From the NCBI GenBank assembly GCA_007121995.1, contig SKJK01000189.1, positions 1-5,449 on the forward strand: DNA of 5,449 nt. Direction: 5' to 3'. Below the pieces are notes generated by a model that was given only the letters and a program-made list of their open reading frames with translations, was not told the DNA's origin and did not search any database. Within the stretch, counting starts at the first letter, position 1. Each line of letters starts with the position of its first letter. A program made the translations under genes and the position numbers. The DNA is from Desulfobulbaceae bacterium (GTDB taxonomy: Bacteria > Desulfobacterota > Desulfobulbia > Desulfobulbales > Desulfobulbaceae). Below are positions 1 to 5,449 of the stretch, piece by piece.

Positions 1-854
1 ACCCCGGCGACCATGTAGCCCACCTGACTGATGATGTGGTAGGCGAGCAGACGGCGGGCATCGTTTTCCAGGACAGCGTAAACGACACCGTACAGAGCCA
101 TGATGACCCCAAGGGGGATCAGGATTTCCATGCCGGCAAATCCTCGGGCCAGTGCATAGACCGCGGTTTTAGTGGTAAAGGCACACATGAACACCGCGCC
201 GCTTACCGTTGCCTCGCCGTAGGCGTCAGGCAGCCAGGCGTGCAGGGGTGGTACTGCCGCGTTCAGCAGGAAGCCGATCAGGATAAGGTACATGGCCGGG
301 GTTGGGTTGCTGACGTCAAGCTGATTGAAGCTGAGGTCCCCGGTGGCTTGGTAATGGAGCACAAACCCTGCCAGCAGGGCGAGGCCGCCGGCTGTGTGAA
401 CCAGGAGATATCGGTATCCGGCGGACAGAGATTCAGGACGCCTGCGGAACCAGACCAGGAACACGGAAGAAAAGGCCATGACTTCCCAGAACAGGAAGAG
501 CACCAGAAAATCGCCGGCAAAGATGACCCCAAGTGAACCTGCGACATACAGCCAGGCCGCCATAGTCTCGTACTCATTGTCGACATGCAGACCGTACAGG
601 GTGCCGATAATGCACATCAGGGTCATGATGTAGGCGAAGACCAGGCTGAGTTTATCGACCCGGCCAAAGGTCAGGTTCCAGTCAAGGAATGGAAAGACCC
701 CGTAGATACCCTGCTCCATCTGCAGGACAGAACCAAAGGCCAGTACTGGGATCAGCAATAAGTATGGCTTGCGAACCACCCCTTTTGCCAGCGGTAGAAC
801 GAGAGCTCCGAAAATTAAAATAAGAGCAGGGTGTACCCAGAATTCAGTAAACAT
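1..854 (-). CDS. Third NuoL/M/N-family antiporter subunit (D3), 3'-partial
   Basis: The frame is open from the ATG at 854 to the left edge, giving the first 284 residues of a protein expected to be about 480-520 long. It is a NuoL/M/N-family (MrpD-like) membrane subunit. Helices 1-8 are present, with the TM5 glutamate E124 in FLFWEVMAFSS, the PLHAWLPDAYGEATVSGAV block at 203-221, the TM8 lysine K229 in FTTKTAVYAL, and the conserved LLAYHIISQVGYM at 269-281. The TM7 position that is Lys in D1 and D2 is Asn198 (codon AAC at 263-261). The start is well fixed: an in-frame TAG sits directly before the ATG, and GAGGG at 864-860 is spaced 5 nt from it. It follows the 83-residue gene by 152 nt in the same direction and is likely in the same transcript. 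The missing part would hold TM9-14, including the central HxxxHxxxK motif. Confidence 0.92.
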   Translation of the reverse strand, partial: MFTEFWVHPALILIFGALVLPLAKGVVRKPYLLLIPVLAFGSVLQMEQGIYGVFPFLDWNLTFGRVDKLSLVFAYIMTLMCIIGTLYGLHVDNEYETMAAWLYVAGSLGVIFAGDFLVLFLFWEVMAFSSVFLVWFRRRPESLSAGYRYLLVHTAGGLALLAGFVLHYQATGDLSFNQLDVSNPTPAMYLILIGFLLNAAVPPLHAWLPDAYGEATVSGAVFMCAFTTKTAVYALARGFAGMEILIPLGVIMALYGVVYAVLENDARRLLAYHIISQVGYMVAG

Positions 855-1017
855 CTAATCCCTCAACGATCCGGTACATGGGTTCAGCCCACACCGGGAA
901 AAAGGAGACGCTTGCCAGCGCCATGTTCTTGGACAACTCGACCCGAGCTAGCAGCCGGAAAGCTGTGACTGGGGCGGATGAAGAAGAAGCGTATGCCGGT
1001 TGCTGGTTACCGATCAT
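844..1017 (-). CDS. Possible 57-residue coupled small ORF
   Basis: This open frame of 57 residues occupies the only sizeable gap in the gene run. It overlaps the end of the 83-residue gene by 11 nt and the start of D3 by 11 nt. A GGGAAG stretch lies 6 nt before its ATG. The protein has a serine run (SSSS at residues 11-14) and a mildly hydrophobic middle. It has no clear transmembrane helix and no domain that I recognise. Codon choice (CTG, GTC, GCC, CAG) looks compatible with coding. It may still be chance, because the frame is short and no homologue is known to me. A longer start in the same frame at 1068 would overlap the upstream gene heavily and is less likely. Confidence 0.25.
   Translation of the reverse strand: MIGNQQPAYASSSSAPVTAFRLLARVELSKNMALASVSFFPVWAEPMYRIVEGLDVY
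855..864 (-). promoter_or_regulatory. Shine-Dalgarno site of D3
   Basis: On the minus strand, GAGGG at 864-860 is followed by five bases (ATTAG) and then the ATG at 854. The TAG within the spacer closes the D3 frame upstream, so this site and the ATG together fix the D3 start. Confidence 0.7.
871..897 (-). repeat. Imperfect inverted repeat ahead of D3
   Basis: On the minus strand the arms CCGGT and ACCGG enclose a second pair, TGGG and CCCA, around a 5-base loop. This gives nine base pairs with an uneven internal loop. It lies 7 bases upstream of the D3 GAGGG. There is no T-run after it, so it does not look like an intrinsic terminator. It could be an mRNA stem that affects processing or D3 translation, or a chance pairing. 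Confidence 0.35.
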
Positions 1018-1258
1018 AGTAATCTTCCCGTGCCATGATCCCCAGATGGCCGTACCACTTGGAGACAATGATGATAAGAACGCAGGAAATGAATCCGAAA
1101 ATCGACCAGAACCCGGGAAGTTTCTCGGCTGCGGTATGGGCGTAACTTTTATCCAGTATCAAGGCATCATACAGTACCAGCAGAGCCAGCACTCCATAGC
1201 ACAGGCGGATGACTAGTCGCAGTCGATCGCGCAGATAATCGATCATTTTAACAATCAT
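1007..1258 (-). CDS. Small two-helix membrane protein of Mrp-like cluster
   Basis: This 83-residue protein has two predicted helices (about 16-35 and 51-68), a basic N-terminus (RDRLR) and a polar loop between them. PGF at 48-50, Cys59 and a C-terminal EDYYD (78-82) are visible. From memory, small proteins with a PGF...helix...EDYYD pattern accompany MrpD-like genes in several proteobacterial-type clusters; no accepted function is known to me. The start ATG overlaps the D2 stop as ATGA, with only a weak GGTGAT ahead of it, so translational coupling is likely. A second ATG at residue 5 is an alternative start. The placement between two antiporter subunits suggests an accessory subunit or assembly factor of the complex, which is an inference from context only. 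Confidence 0.8.
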   Translation of the reverse strand: MIVKMIDYLRDRLRLVIRLCYGVLALLVLYDALILDKSYAHTAAEKLPGFWSIFGFISCVLIIIVSKWYGHLGIMAREDYYDR

Positions 1259-2739
1259 GGGATCACCATTTTCACAAATTGCATCATGTATTCCGGGAAG
1301 ATGCCTATGGCAACCGAGATAGTAGCCGCCACCAGGATCGGTACCACCATGATCAGAGGCGCTTCTTTAATACCCGGTTCGTAGGTAACACCTGCCGGGG
1401 GCTTGCCAAAGAAGGCTTTGTAGGTAATCGGGGCGAAGTAGCCGACATTAAGCATGGTCGAAGCCAGCAGCACCAGGATAATGGCTAACTGCCCGGCATC
1501 CAGTGTTCCCACCAGGATGTACCATTTGGTGATGAAACCGCCCACCGGAGGAGCCCCGATCATCGATAGTGAGGCTATGGCAAAAGCACCGAAGGTGAAA
1601 GGCATAACCCGACCTAACCCACCCATTTCCGAGATGTTTTTCTTGTGGGTGGCAACATATATCGCCCCGGCACAGAAAAAGAGGGTTATTTTGGCAAAGG
1701 CGTGATTGACGATGTGGATAAGACCACCTTGAACAGCAGCGGGGGCCAGCAGAGCTACCCCAAGGATGATGTAGGAAAGCTGACTGACCGTTGAATAGGC
1801 CAATCTTGCCTTGAGATTGTCTTTCGTCAGGGCGATTATGGATGCCATGACAATGGTGAAGGAGACGATATACGCTGTAATGATACCGAGGTTGAGTTCG
1901 TCCATCAGGTCGATGCCGAAAACGTAGAGCATCACCCGGGTTGTACAGAAAACGCCGACTTTGACGACAGCTACCGCATGCAGCAGGGCAGAAACCGGTG
2001 TGGGAGCAACCATGGCACCGGGCAGCCAGGCATGCATAGGCATCACCCCGTTTTTGGCAAATCCGAACAGGCAGGCAAAGAAGAGGATCACCACCATGGT
2101 GGTTCCGGTCCCCTCGGGAACGATACCTGTTTGAATAGTTTCGGCGAAATCAAGGGTGCCGGCGAGAACGAACAGGATGATCAGCGCGGGCAGCACCAGG
2201 CCGACCGATCCTCCCAGCAGGAAAGCCAGATATTTTCTTGCTCCGGCTCTGCCTTCTCGATCCTGGTGATGAGCAACCAGAGGATAGGTGGATAGAGAAA
2301 GCATTTCGTAGAAAACGTACATGGTGAGCAGGTTGCCCGAGAAGGCCACCCCTATAGCTGCACAGAGTGACAGGGCAAAACAGATAAAAAATCTGGTTTG
2401 CGCATGTTCTTGAAGCCCTCGCATGTAGCCGATGGTATATGTCGCGGCGACTATCCAGAGGAAGGACGAAACAAGGGCAAACACCATTCCGAAACTGTCG
2501 ACACGAAAACTGATCGAAAGTTCTGGCAGTATCCGTATCAGGTCTACCTCAACCACATTGCCGGCCAATACCCAGCCGGCCAGGGAAAAGACCATGGCGA
2601 ATTTGATGCCGGCTGCAAGAAAGGTCCAGAACTCACGCAGGTTTGGTCTGCTGCCGCTCAGAGCGATCAGGGGCACTGCGGCTAGTGAGGCACAGACGGC
2701 GATCACCGGCGCTATTTGATAAAATGATGGAGAGTACAT
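1255..2739 (-). CDS. Second NuoL/M/N-family antiporter subunit (D2)
   Basis: This 494-residue polytopic membrane protein belongs to the complex I antiporter-like family. It carries every expected proton-path residue: E145 in TM5 (VFYEMLSLSTYPL), K229 in TM7 followed by MPMHAWLPGAM, K260 in TM8, the HxxxHxxxK motif as H342/H346/K350, and K405 in TM12 (GFITKWY). The PMHAWLPGAMVAPTPVSALLH region is closer to NuoL/NuoM and MrpA-core/MbhH-type proteins than the equivalent region of D1. It is therefore a paralogue of D1, not a duplicated copy. The start is the first ATG after an in-frame TAA. A GAGGG lies 14 nt upstream and an AAGG directly abuts the ATG, so the ribosome site is not ideal. It follows D1 after 44 nt and overlaps the next gene by 4 nt. 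It is probably a proton-pumping subunit of the same complex; naming it mrpA or mrpD is not decidable here. Confidence 0.92.
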   Translation of the reverse strand: MYSPSFYQIAPVIAVCASLAAVPLIALSGSRPNLREFWTFLAAGIKFAMVFSLAGWVLAGNVVEVDLIRILPELSISFRVDSFGMVFALVSSFLWIVAATYTIGYMRGLQEHAQTRFFICFALSLCAAIGVAFSGNLLTMYVFYEMLSLSTYPLVAHHQDREGRAGARKYLAFLLGGSVGLVLPALIILFVLAGTLDFAETIQTGIVPEGTGTTMVVILFFACLFGFAKNGVMPMHAWLPGAMVAPTPVSALLHAVAVVKVGVFCTTRVMLYVFGIDLMDELNLGIITAYIVSFTIVMASIIALTKDNLKARLAYSTVSQLSYIILGVALLAPAAVQGGLIHIVNHAFAKITLFFCAGAIYVATHKKNISEMGGLGRVMPFTFGAFAIASLSMIGAPPVGGFITKWYILVGTLDAGQLAIILVLLASTMLNVGYFAPITYKAFFGKPPAGVTYEPGIKEAPLIMVVPILVAATISVAIGIFPEYMMQFVKMVIP

Positions 2740-2783
2740 CCTTTTTTCTTATTCCCTCGCGAATTAGCAGTCTGGGTGTTTGC

Positions 2784-4307
2784 CTATAGTCCCACCGGGA
2801 CCGACCAGATGATGAAATAATTCACCACTTCCTTGGTGTACACTCCCAGGACAATCACTGCGACAGCGGTGATTACCATGGGGATCAACATGGATAAGGG
2901 CGCCTCTTCTCGAGCCACGGCGGGTCCATGGTGACCGTGACCGTGCTGGGAGCCTTCATGTTCATCGGTGGCGTCAAGATCTCCGAAAAAGGCGATTTCA
3001 AGGAGCCTGAAGAACATGATGGCCGCCACCAGGCTGGCGATTAACAAGGCAGCGACAAAGACCCACGCTTCAGCCTGTGCCGCACCCTGGATCAGATACC
3101 ATTTTGAGAAAAATCCGCAGGTTGGTGGAATACCGATAATGGATGCTGCGCCAATAACCAGGACGACCGCGGTGACGGGCATTTTCTGGAAGAGGTTGCG
3201 CATGGCGGTTTTTGAGGCGTCCCCGGTGCGATAAATCACTGCTCCCACTGCCATGAACAGGCACAGGGTCATTAATCCGTCAGCTAAAATATGATAGGTG
3301 GCACCGATGAAGCCAGAGGCGTTTGCTACCCAGGCACCGCCTGTCATGTACCCGATTTCAGCGACTATGATATAGGTCAGCATTTTCCGCAGATCACTTT
3401 GAGCCAACGCTGCGATCATGCCCACGACGGCTGCCGCGGAAGCCAGATAAATGACAAGGTGGCTCCAGGCAATGGAGTTGAATATATAGTCAACGGAGAA
3501 GACAGTGAACATAATCCGCAGCATGATATATACACTGACCTTCGTCATCAGCGGTGCAATCAGACAGGCTGTGGTGGTGCCGGCTTTGCTGTAGGCATTG
3601 GGCATCCAGGCATGCAGCGGGAAGAGAGCCATCTTGATCCATATCCCCAGAATAATCAGGGTGAAGCCGATGCGGACACTTACGGACTCCTGTAATTCAG
3701 GTTGGCTGAGAAGCGCGGTCAGGTCGACCATGTTCAGCGAACCGGTCATGATGTACAGGTATCCGACACCCAATAAATAGAAGCATGCGCCGATTGTGCC
3801 AACGATCAAATATTTAAAGGTGGCAAAATAGGCCGGACCACGTCCGCGAGCCAACAATCCGTAACTGGAGAGCGCGGAGATTTCCAGAAGAACATAGAGG
3901 TTGAAAAGGTCGCCTGAGGCCGTCATCCCCAGGAGTCCGGTGACCAGCAGGATAAAAAGGGCGTAATAGTGGTTGAGTCGATCCGGGTTGTCCTGTTTGG
4001 CCGGGTGCAGTGAATACATCGCGGTCAGTAGGGCACAACCGGCTATAAGGACCAGGACGACACCGCTGAGGTGATCAATGACCAGTTCAATGCCCAGTGG
4101 GGGCGGCCAGTCTCCCATGCGGTATTGAATGGTTTGGTTATCGTCCACAACCAGGCCTAAAGTCAGCAGGGAGCATGCGAAGGTTGCTGCCAAAGCTGCG
4201 ATCAGCAGGATGTATGAGAACCGATGTCCCAGCGACCCGACCAGGGTCAGGAACAAAGAGGCAAACAACGGGATGATAATTATGAGGGCAGGTACCTGAT
4301 CAATCAT
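2784..4307 (-). CDS. mrpD: MrpD-type proton antiporter subunit (D1)
   Basis: This 507-residue protein of the NuoL/M/N (Proton_antipo_M) family sits where MrpD/MbhH is expected, directly after MrpC. It has about 14 predicted helices, the normal family size. Visible key residues are the TM5 glutamate E142 within GDLFNLYVLLEIS, the TM7 lysine K225 followed by PLHAWMP, the TM8 lysine K256, and the TM12 lysine K402 in GFFSKWY. The central-axis motif HxxxHxxxK is altered: H339 remains, but the second His is D343 and the Lys is T347. A histidine-rich loop (His 450, 455, 457, 459, 460) precedes the last helices. The ATG overlaps the mrpC stop by 4 nt, and a good GGAGG lies at 4318-4322, 10 nt upstream, supporting this start. 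The role is proton translocation coupled to cation movement in the complex. It could equally be called MnhD. Confidence 0.93.
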   Translation of the reverse strand: MIDQVPALIIIIPLFASLFLTLVGSLGHRFSYILLIAALAATFACSLLTLGLVVDDNQTIQYRMGDWPPPLGIELVIDHLSGVVLVLIAGCALLTAMYSLHPAKQDNPDRLNHYYALFILLVTGLLGMTASGDLFNLYVLLEISALSSYGLLARGRGPAYFATFKYLIVGTIGACFYLLGVGYLYIMTGSLNMVDLTALLSQPELQESVSVRIGFTLIILGIWIKMALFPLHAWMPNAYSKAGTTTACLIAPLMTKVSVYIMLRIMFTVFSVDYIFNSIAWSHLVIYLASAAAVVGMIAALAQSDLRKMLTYIIVAEIGYMTGGAWVANASGFIGATYHILADGLMTLCLFMAVGAVIYRTGDASKTAMRNLFQKMPVTAVVLVIGAASIIGIPPTCGFFSKWYLIQGAAQAEAWVFVAALLIASLVAAIMFFRLLEIAFFGDLDATDEHEGSQHGHGHHGPAVAREEAPLSMLIPMVITAVAVIVLGVYTKEVVNYFIIWSVPVGL

Positions 4308-4693
4308 TTCCGCAGATCCTCCAGAACTTCATCCTCTTCGATTGTGCCATGGACTCGCTGAATTTTCTGTAAAATTGCGAGGGCAACTCCCAGGGTAGCC
4401 ACCCCGACAACAATGGCCGTGAGAATGAGAACATGGGGTAAAGGGTTGGCATAGGCCGTAGCCTCAAGGATTGGCTGGTTATCGGCAGTAAACTTGATGA
4501 TCGGCACTGAAGCGCCACGTTTCACTGCGACGGAGACAAAGAAGAGGAGGATGGCAGTCTGGAATATGACCATCCCGATAATTTTCTTCATCAGATTATT
4601 CTTGGCCACCATCCCGTAGAGCCCGATGAAAAGCAGGATCAGGGATGCCCAGTAATTGTAGTTGGCGACGATGAAAAGAAACAGGTCTTCCAT
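4304..4693 (-). CDS. mrpC: MrpC/MnhC, NuoK-like antiporter subunit
   Basis: This 129-residue membrane protein is homologous to NuoK of complex I and is the MrpC subunit of Mrp antiporters (MbhG in Mbh). It has three helices: about 12-30, 37-56 and 86-108. Family marks are the NNLMKKIIGM stretch at 32-41, leading into helix 2, and NPLPHVLILTAIVVGVA at 83-99, which is the strongest MrpC signature. Helix 2 lacks the paired glutamates of NuoK, as is usual in MrpC. Typical MrpC is about 110-115 residues; the excess here is an acidic C-terminal tail (about 116-129). The ATG follows the TAA of the MbhE-MrpB gene by 4 nt, with a GAGGG Shine-Dalgarno-like stretch inside that gene's end. Its own stop overlaps the D1 start as ATGA, so translation is probably coupled. 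Confidence 0.94.
   Translation of the reverse strand: MEDLFLFIVANYNYWASLILLFIGLYGMVAKNNLMKKIIGMVIFQTAILLFFVSVAVKRGASVPIIKFTADNQPILEATAYANPLPHVLILTAIVVGVATLGVALAILQKIQRVHGTIEEDEVLEDLRK
4308..4322 (-). promoter_or_regulatory. Shine-Dalgarno site of D1 within the mrpC end
   Basis: GGAGG at 4322-4318 lies inside the last codons of mrpC, 10 nt before the D1 ATG at 4307. It supports this start and gives D1 its own ribosome entry besides the ATGA coupling. Confidence 0.6.
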
Positions 4694-4697
4694 AATC

Positions 4698-5447
4698 TTA
4701 CAAACCCTCGTCTAGGTCTCCGCCGGAGGCGAGATCGTAATAGAGAGATACCATGACAGACATCACCGTTATGCCGACGCCAATTTCAACCAGCAGGATC
4801 CCATGTGACCGTGCCATGACTTCACTGACCCCAAGTATCCCGGCGAGCCCGGCATAGCCGAGAAAGTTATAGCCCATTACCTGGCAGACGGCACCCACAC
4901 CGGCATAGAGCAATACACCGCCCGTCACGCAGAGCAGGACATACTGTGGGCGGAATCGATTCAAGCTGAATTTCAGATCATGACAGAGGGCCAGGAGAAT
5001 GAAGCTGGCACCAAAAATGACCCCGCCTTGAAATCCACCCCCTGGACTGTAGTGCCCGTGAGCAACAACGTAGAGGGCAAAAATCTGCATCACCGGAATG
5101 ATCAGCTGTGCAGCGCTGGCCAGGATCGTGTCCCTGTCTTGTCTCTGCGGCCTGAACAGCAGGATTTTTTGTCTTTTCCGGGGGGTGTGGCGGATCAGCA
5201 CCATGATGATGAGCGCGGCGGCAAAAACCACCACGGCCTCGAACATGGTGTCATAACTCCGGTAATCCGCCAGAACCACGGTGACGATGTTAGGGGTGGC
5301 TGTCTCGATGTATCCCTGATTCAGGAAATCAGGAGAAACGTGGCTGCTGGCAGGGGAACCGGGATCACCCCAGTCGGGGAGATCCACGACGGCTAGAAGC
5401 ATGAACAGGGCGCAGATAGCCAGAATGATGAAAGTGAGCGGTTTCAA
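4698..5447 (-). CDS. mrpB: MbhE-MrpB (MnhB) domain subunit of cation/proton antiporter
   Basis: This is a membrane subunit of a Mrp/Mbh-type antiporter, 249 residues if it starts at the TTG at 5447. Residues about 4-21 form a hydrophobic helix. Residues 53-85 carry the MbhE-like segment, also found at the end of long MrpA proteins, with the signature R63-x-Y-D-T-x-x-E70. Residues about 108-238 are the MnhB/MrpB domain, with GHYSPGGGFQGGV at 131-143 and a buried Glu (E221) in the last helix. MrpB alone is usually about 140 residues, so the extra length is the MbhE part. In Pyrococcus Mbh these are two genes, MbhE and MbhF. The TTG is chosen because M-K followed at once by a helix fits MbhE-like N-termini, and the next ATG (residue 16) would cut that helix. 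Only two bases lie upstream (GA on the coding strand), so a start outside the window cannot be excluded. It ends 4 nt before mrpC. Confidence 0.9.
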   Translation of the reverse strand: MKPLTFIILAICALFMLLAVVDLPDWGDPGSPASSHVSPDFLNQGYIETATPNIVTVVLADYRSYDTMFEAVVVFAAALIIMVLIRHTPRKRQKILLFRPQRQDRDTILASAAQLIIPVMQIFALYVVAHGHYSPGGGFQGGVIFGASFILLALCHDLKFSLNRFRPQYVLLCVTGGVLLYAGVGAVCQVMGYNFLGYAGLAGILGVSEVMARSHGILLVEIGVGITVMSVMVSLYYDLASGGDLDEGL

Positions 5448-5449
5448 TC

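Noticed and set aside
36..536. Plus-strand open frame of 166 codons
   Set aside because: It lies opposite D3. The product is hydrophilic, rich in Gly, Gln, Lys and His, with no recognisable domain, while the minus strand shows clear family motifs.
278..586. Minus-strand frame of 102 codons inside D3
   Set aside because: It overlaps D3 in another frame, and its Ser/Pro/Cys-rich product looks like a shifted reading of D3 codons.
844..1068. Longer 74-codon version of the small gap ORF
   Set aside because: Its extra codons overlap the well-supported 83-residue gene; the ATG at 1017 fits operon packing better.
2789..2801. Short perfect hairpin (GTCCC/GGGAC) at the end of D1 as a possible terminator
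   Set aside because: The stem is only 5-6 bp, lies inside the last D1 codons and is not followed by a T-run; the next gene follows after 44 nt in the same direction.
220..3615. Similar short DNA stretches (about CCAGGCATGCA) near 228, 2027 and 3605, as dispersed repeats
   Set aside because: They encode the conserved PxHAWxP motif of the three paralogues, so the likeness reflects protein conservation.
3291..3695. Plus-strand frame of 134 codons opposite D1
   Set aside because: A shadow of D1: a polar product with many Cys, Gly and His and no family resemblance.
4980..5396. Plus-strand frame of 138 codons opposite the MbhE-MrpB gene
   Set aside because: No domain, no neighbours on that strand, and it is fully covered by a confident gene.

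Overview
The window is a single run of minus-strand genes, read from right to left. It encodes most of a Mrp/Mbh-type multisubunit cation/proton antiporter membrane module. Every confident gene encodes an integral membrane protein related to Mrp antiporters and to the membrane arm of respiratory complex I. There are no RNA genes, insertion sequences, CRISPR arrays or clear terminators.

In transcription order the layout is as follows. (1) 5447-4698 is an MbhE-like domain (equivalent to the distal C-terminus of MrpA) joined to an MrpB/MnhB domain. (2) 4693-4304 is MrpC, NuoK-like. (3) 4307-2784 is an MrpD-type antiporter subunit (D1). (4) 2739-1255 is a second antiporter-like subunit of the NuoL/M/N family (D2). 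(5) 1258-1007 is a small two-helix membrane protein. (6) A gap of about 150 nt follows, filled by a possible 57-residue ORF (1017-844). (7) 854 to the left edge is the first 284 residues of a third NuoL/M/N-family subunit (D3), whose C-terminal part lies outside the window. Spacing is tight: ATGA overlaps at D1 and at the small protein, and a 4-nt gap before MrpC. This suggests one transcript that begins to the right of the window.

The subunits would form an ion-translocating membrane complex. D1, D2 and D3 each resemble a proton half-channel pair. MrpC and the MbhE/MrpB protein correspond to the smaller subunits, thought to carry the cation path. No redox subunit (hydrogenase-like or quinone-module) is visible, so a stand-alone Na+(or K+)/H+ antiporter is the simplest reading. 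A coupled Mbh-like complex cannot be excluded without the flanks. The three large paralogues differ at residues that are usually essential: D2 keeps the full set, D1 has lost the central HxxxHxxxK motif, and D3 has Asn where the TM7 lysine should be.

The source is probably a bacterium of moderate G+C content. The separate MbhE-MrpB gene, the multiple MrpD-like subunits and the small EDYYD-ending protein recall clusters in Desulfobacterota/Desulfuromonadota-type anaerobes. That placement is an inference from memory of such clusters, not a search result.
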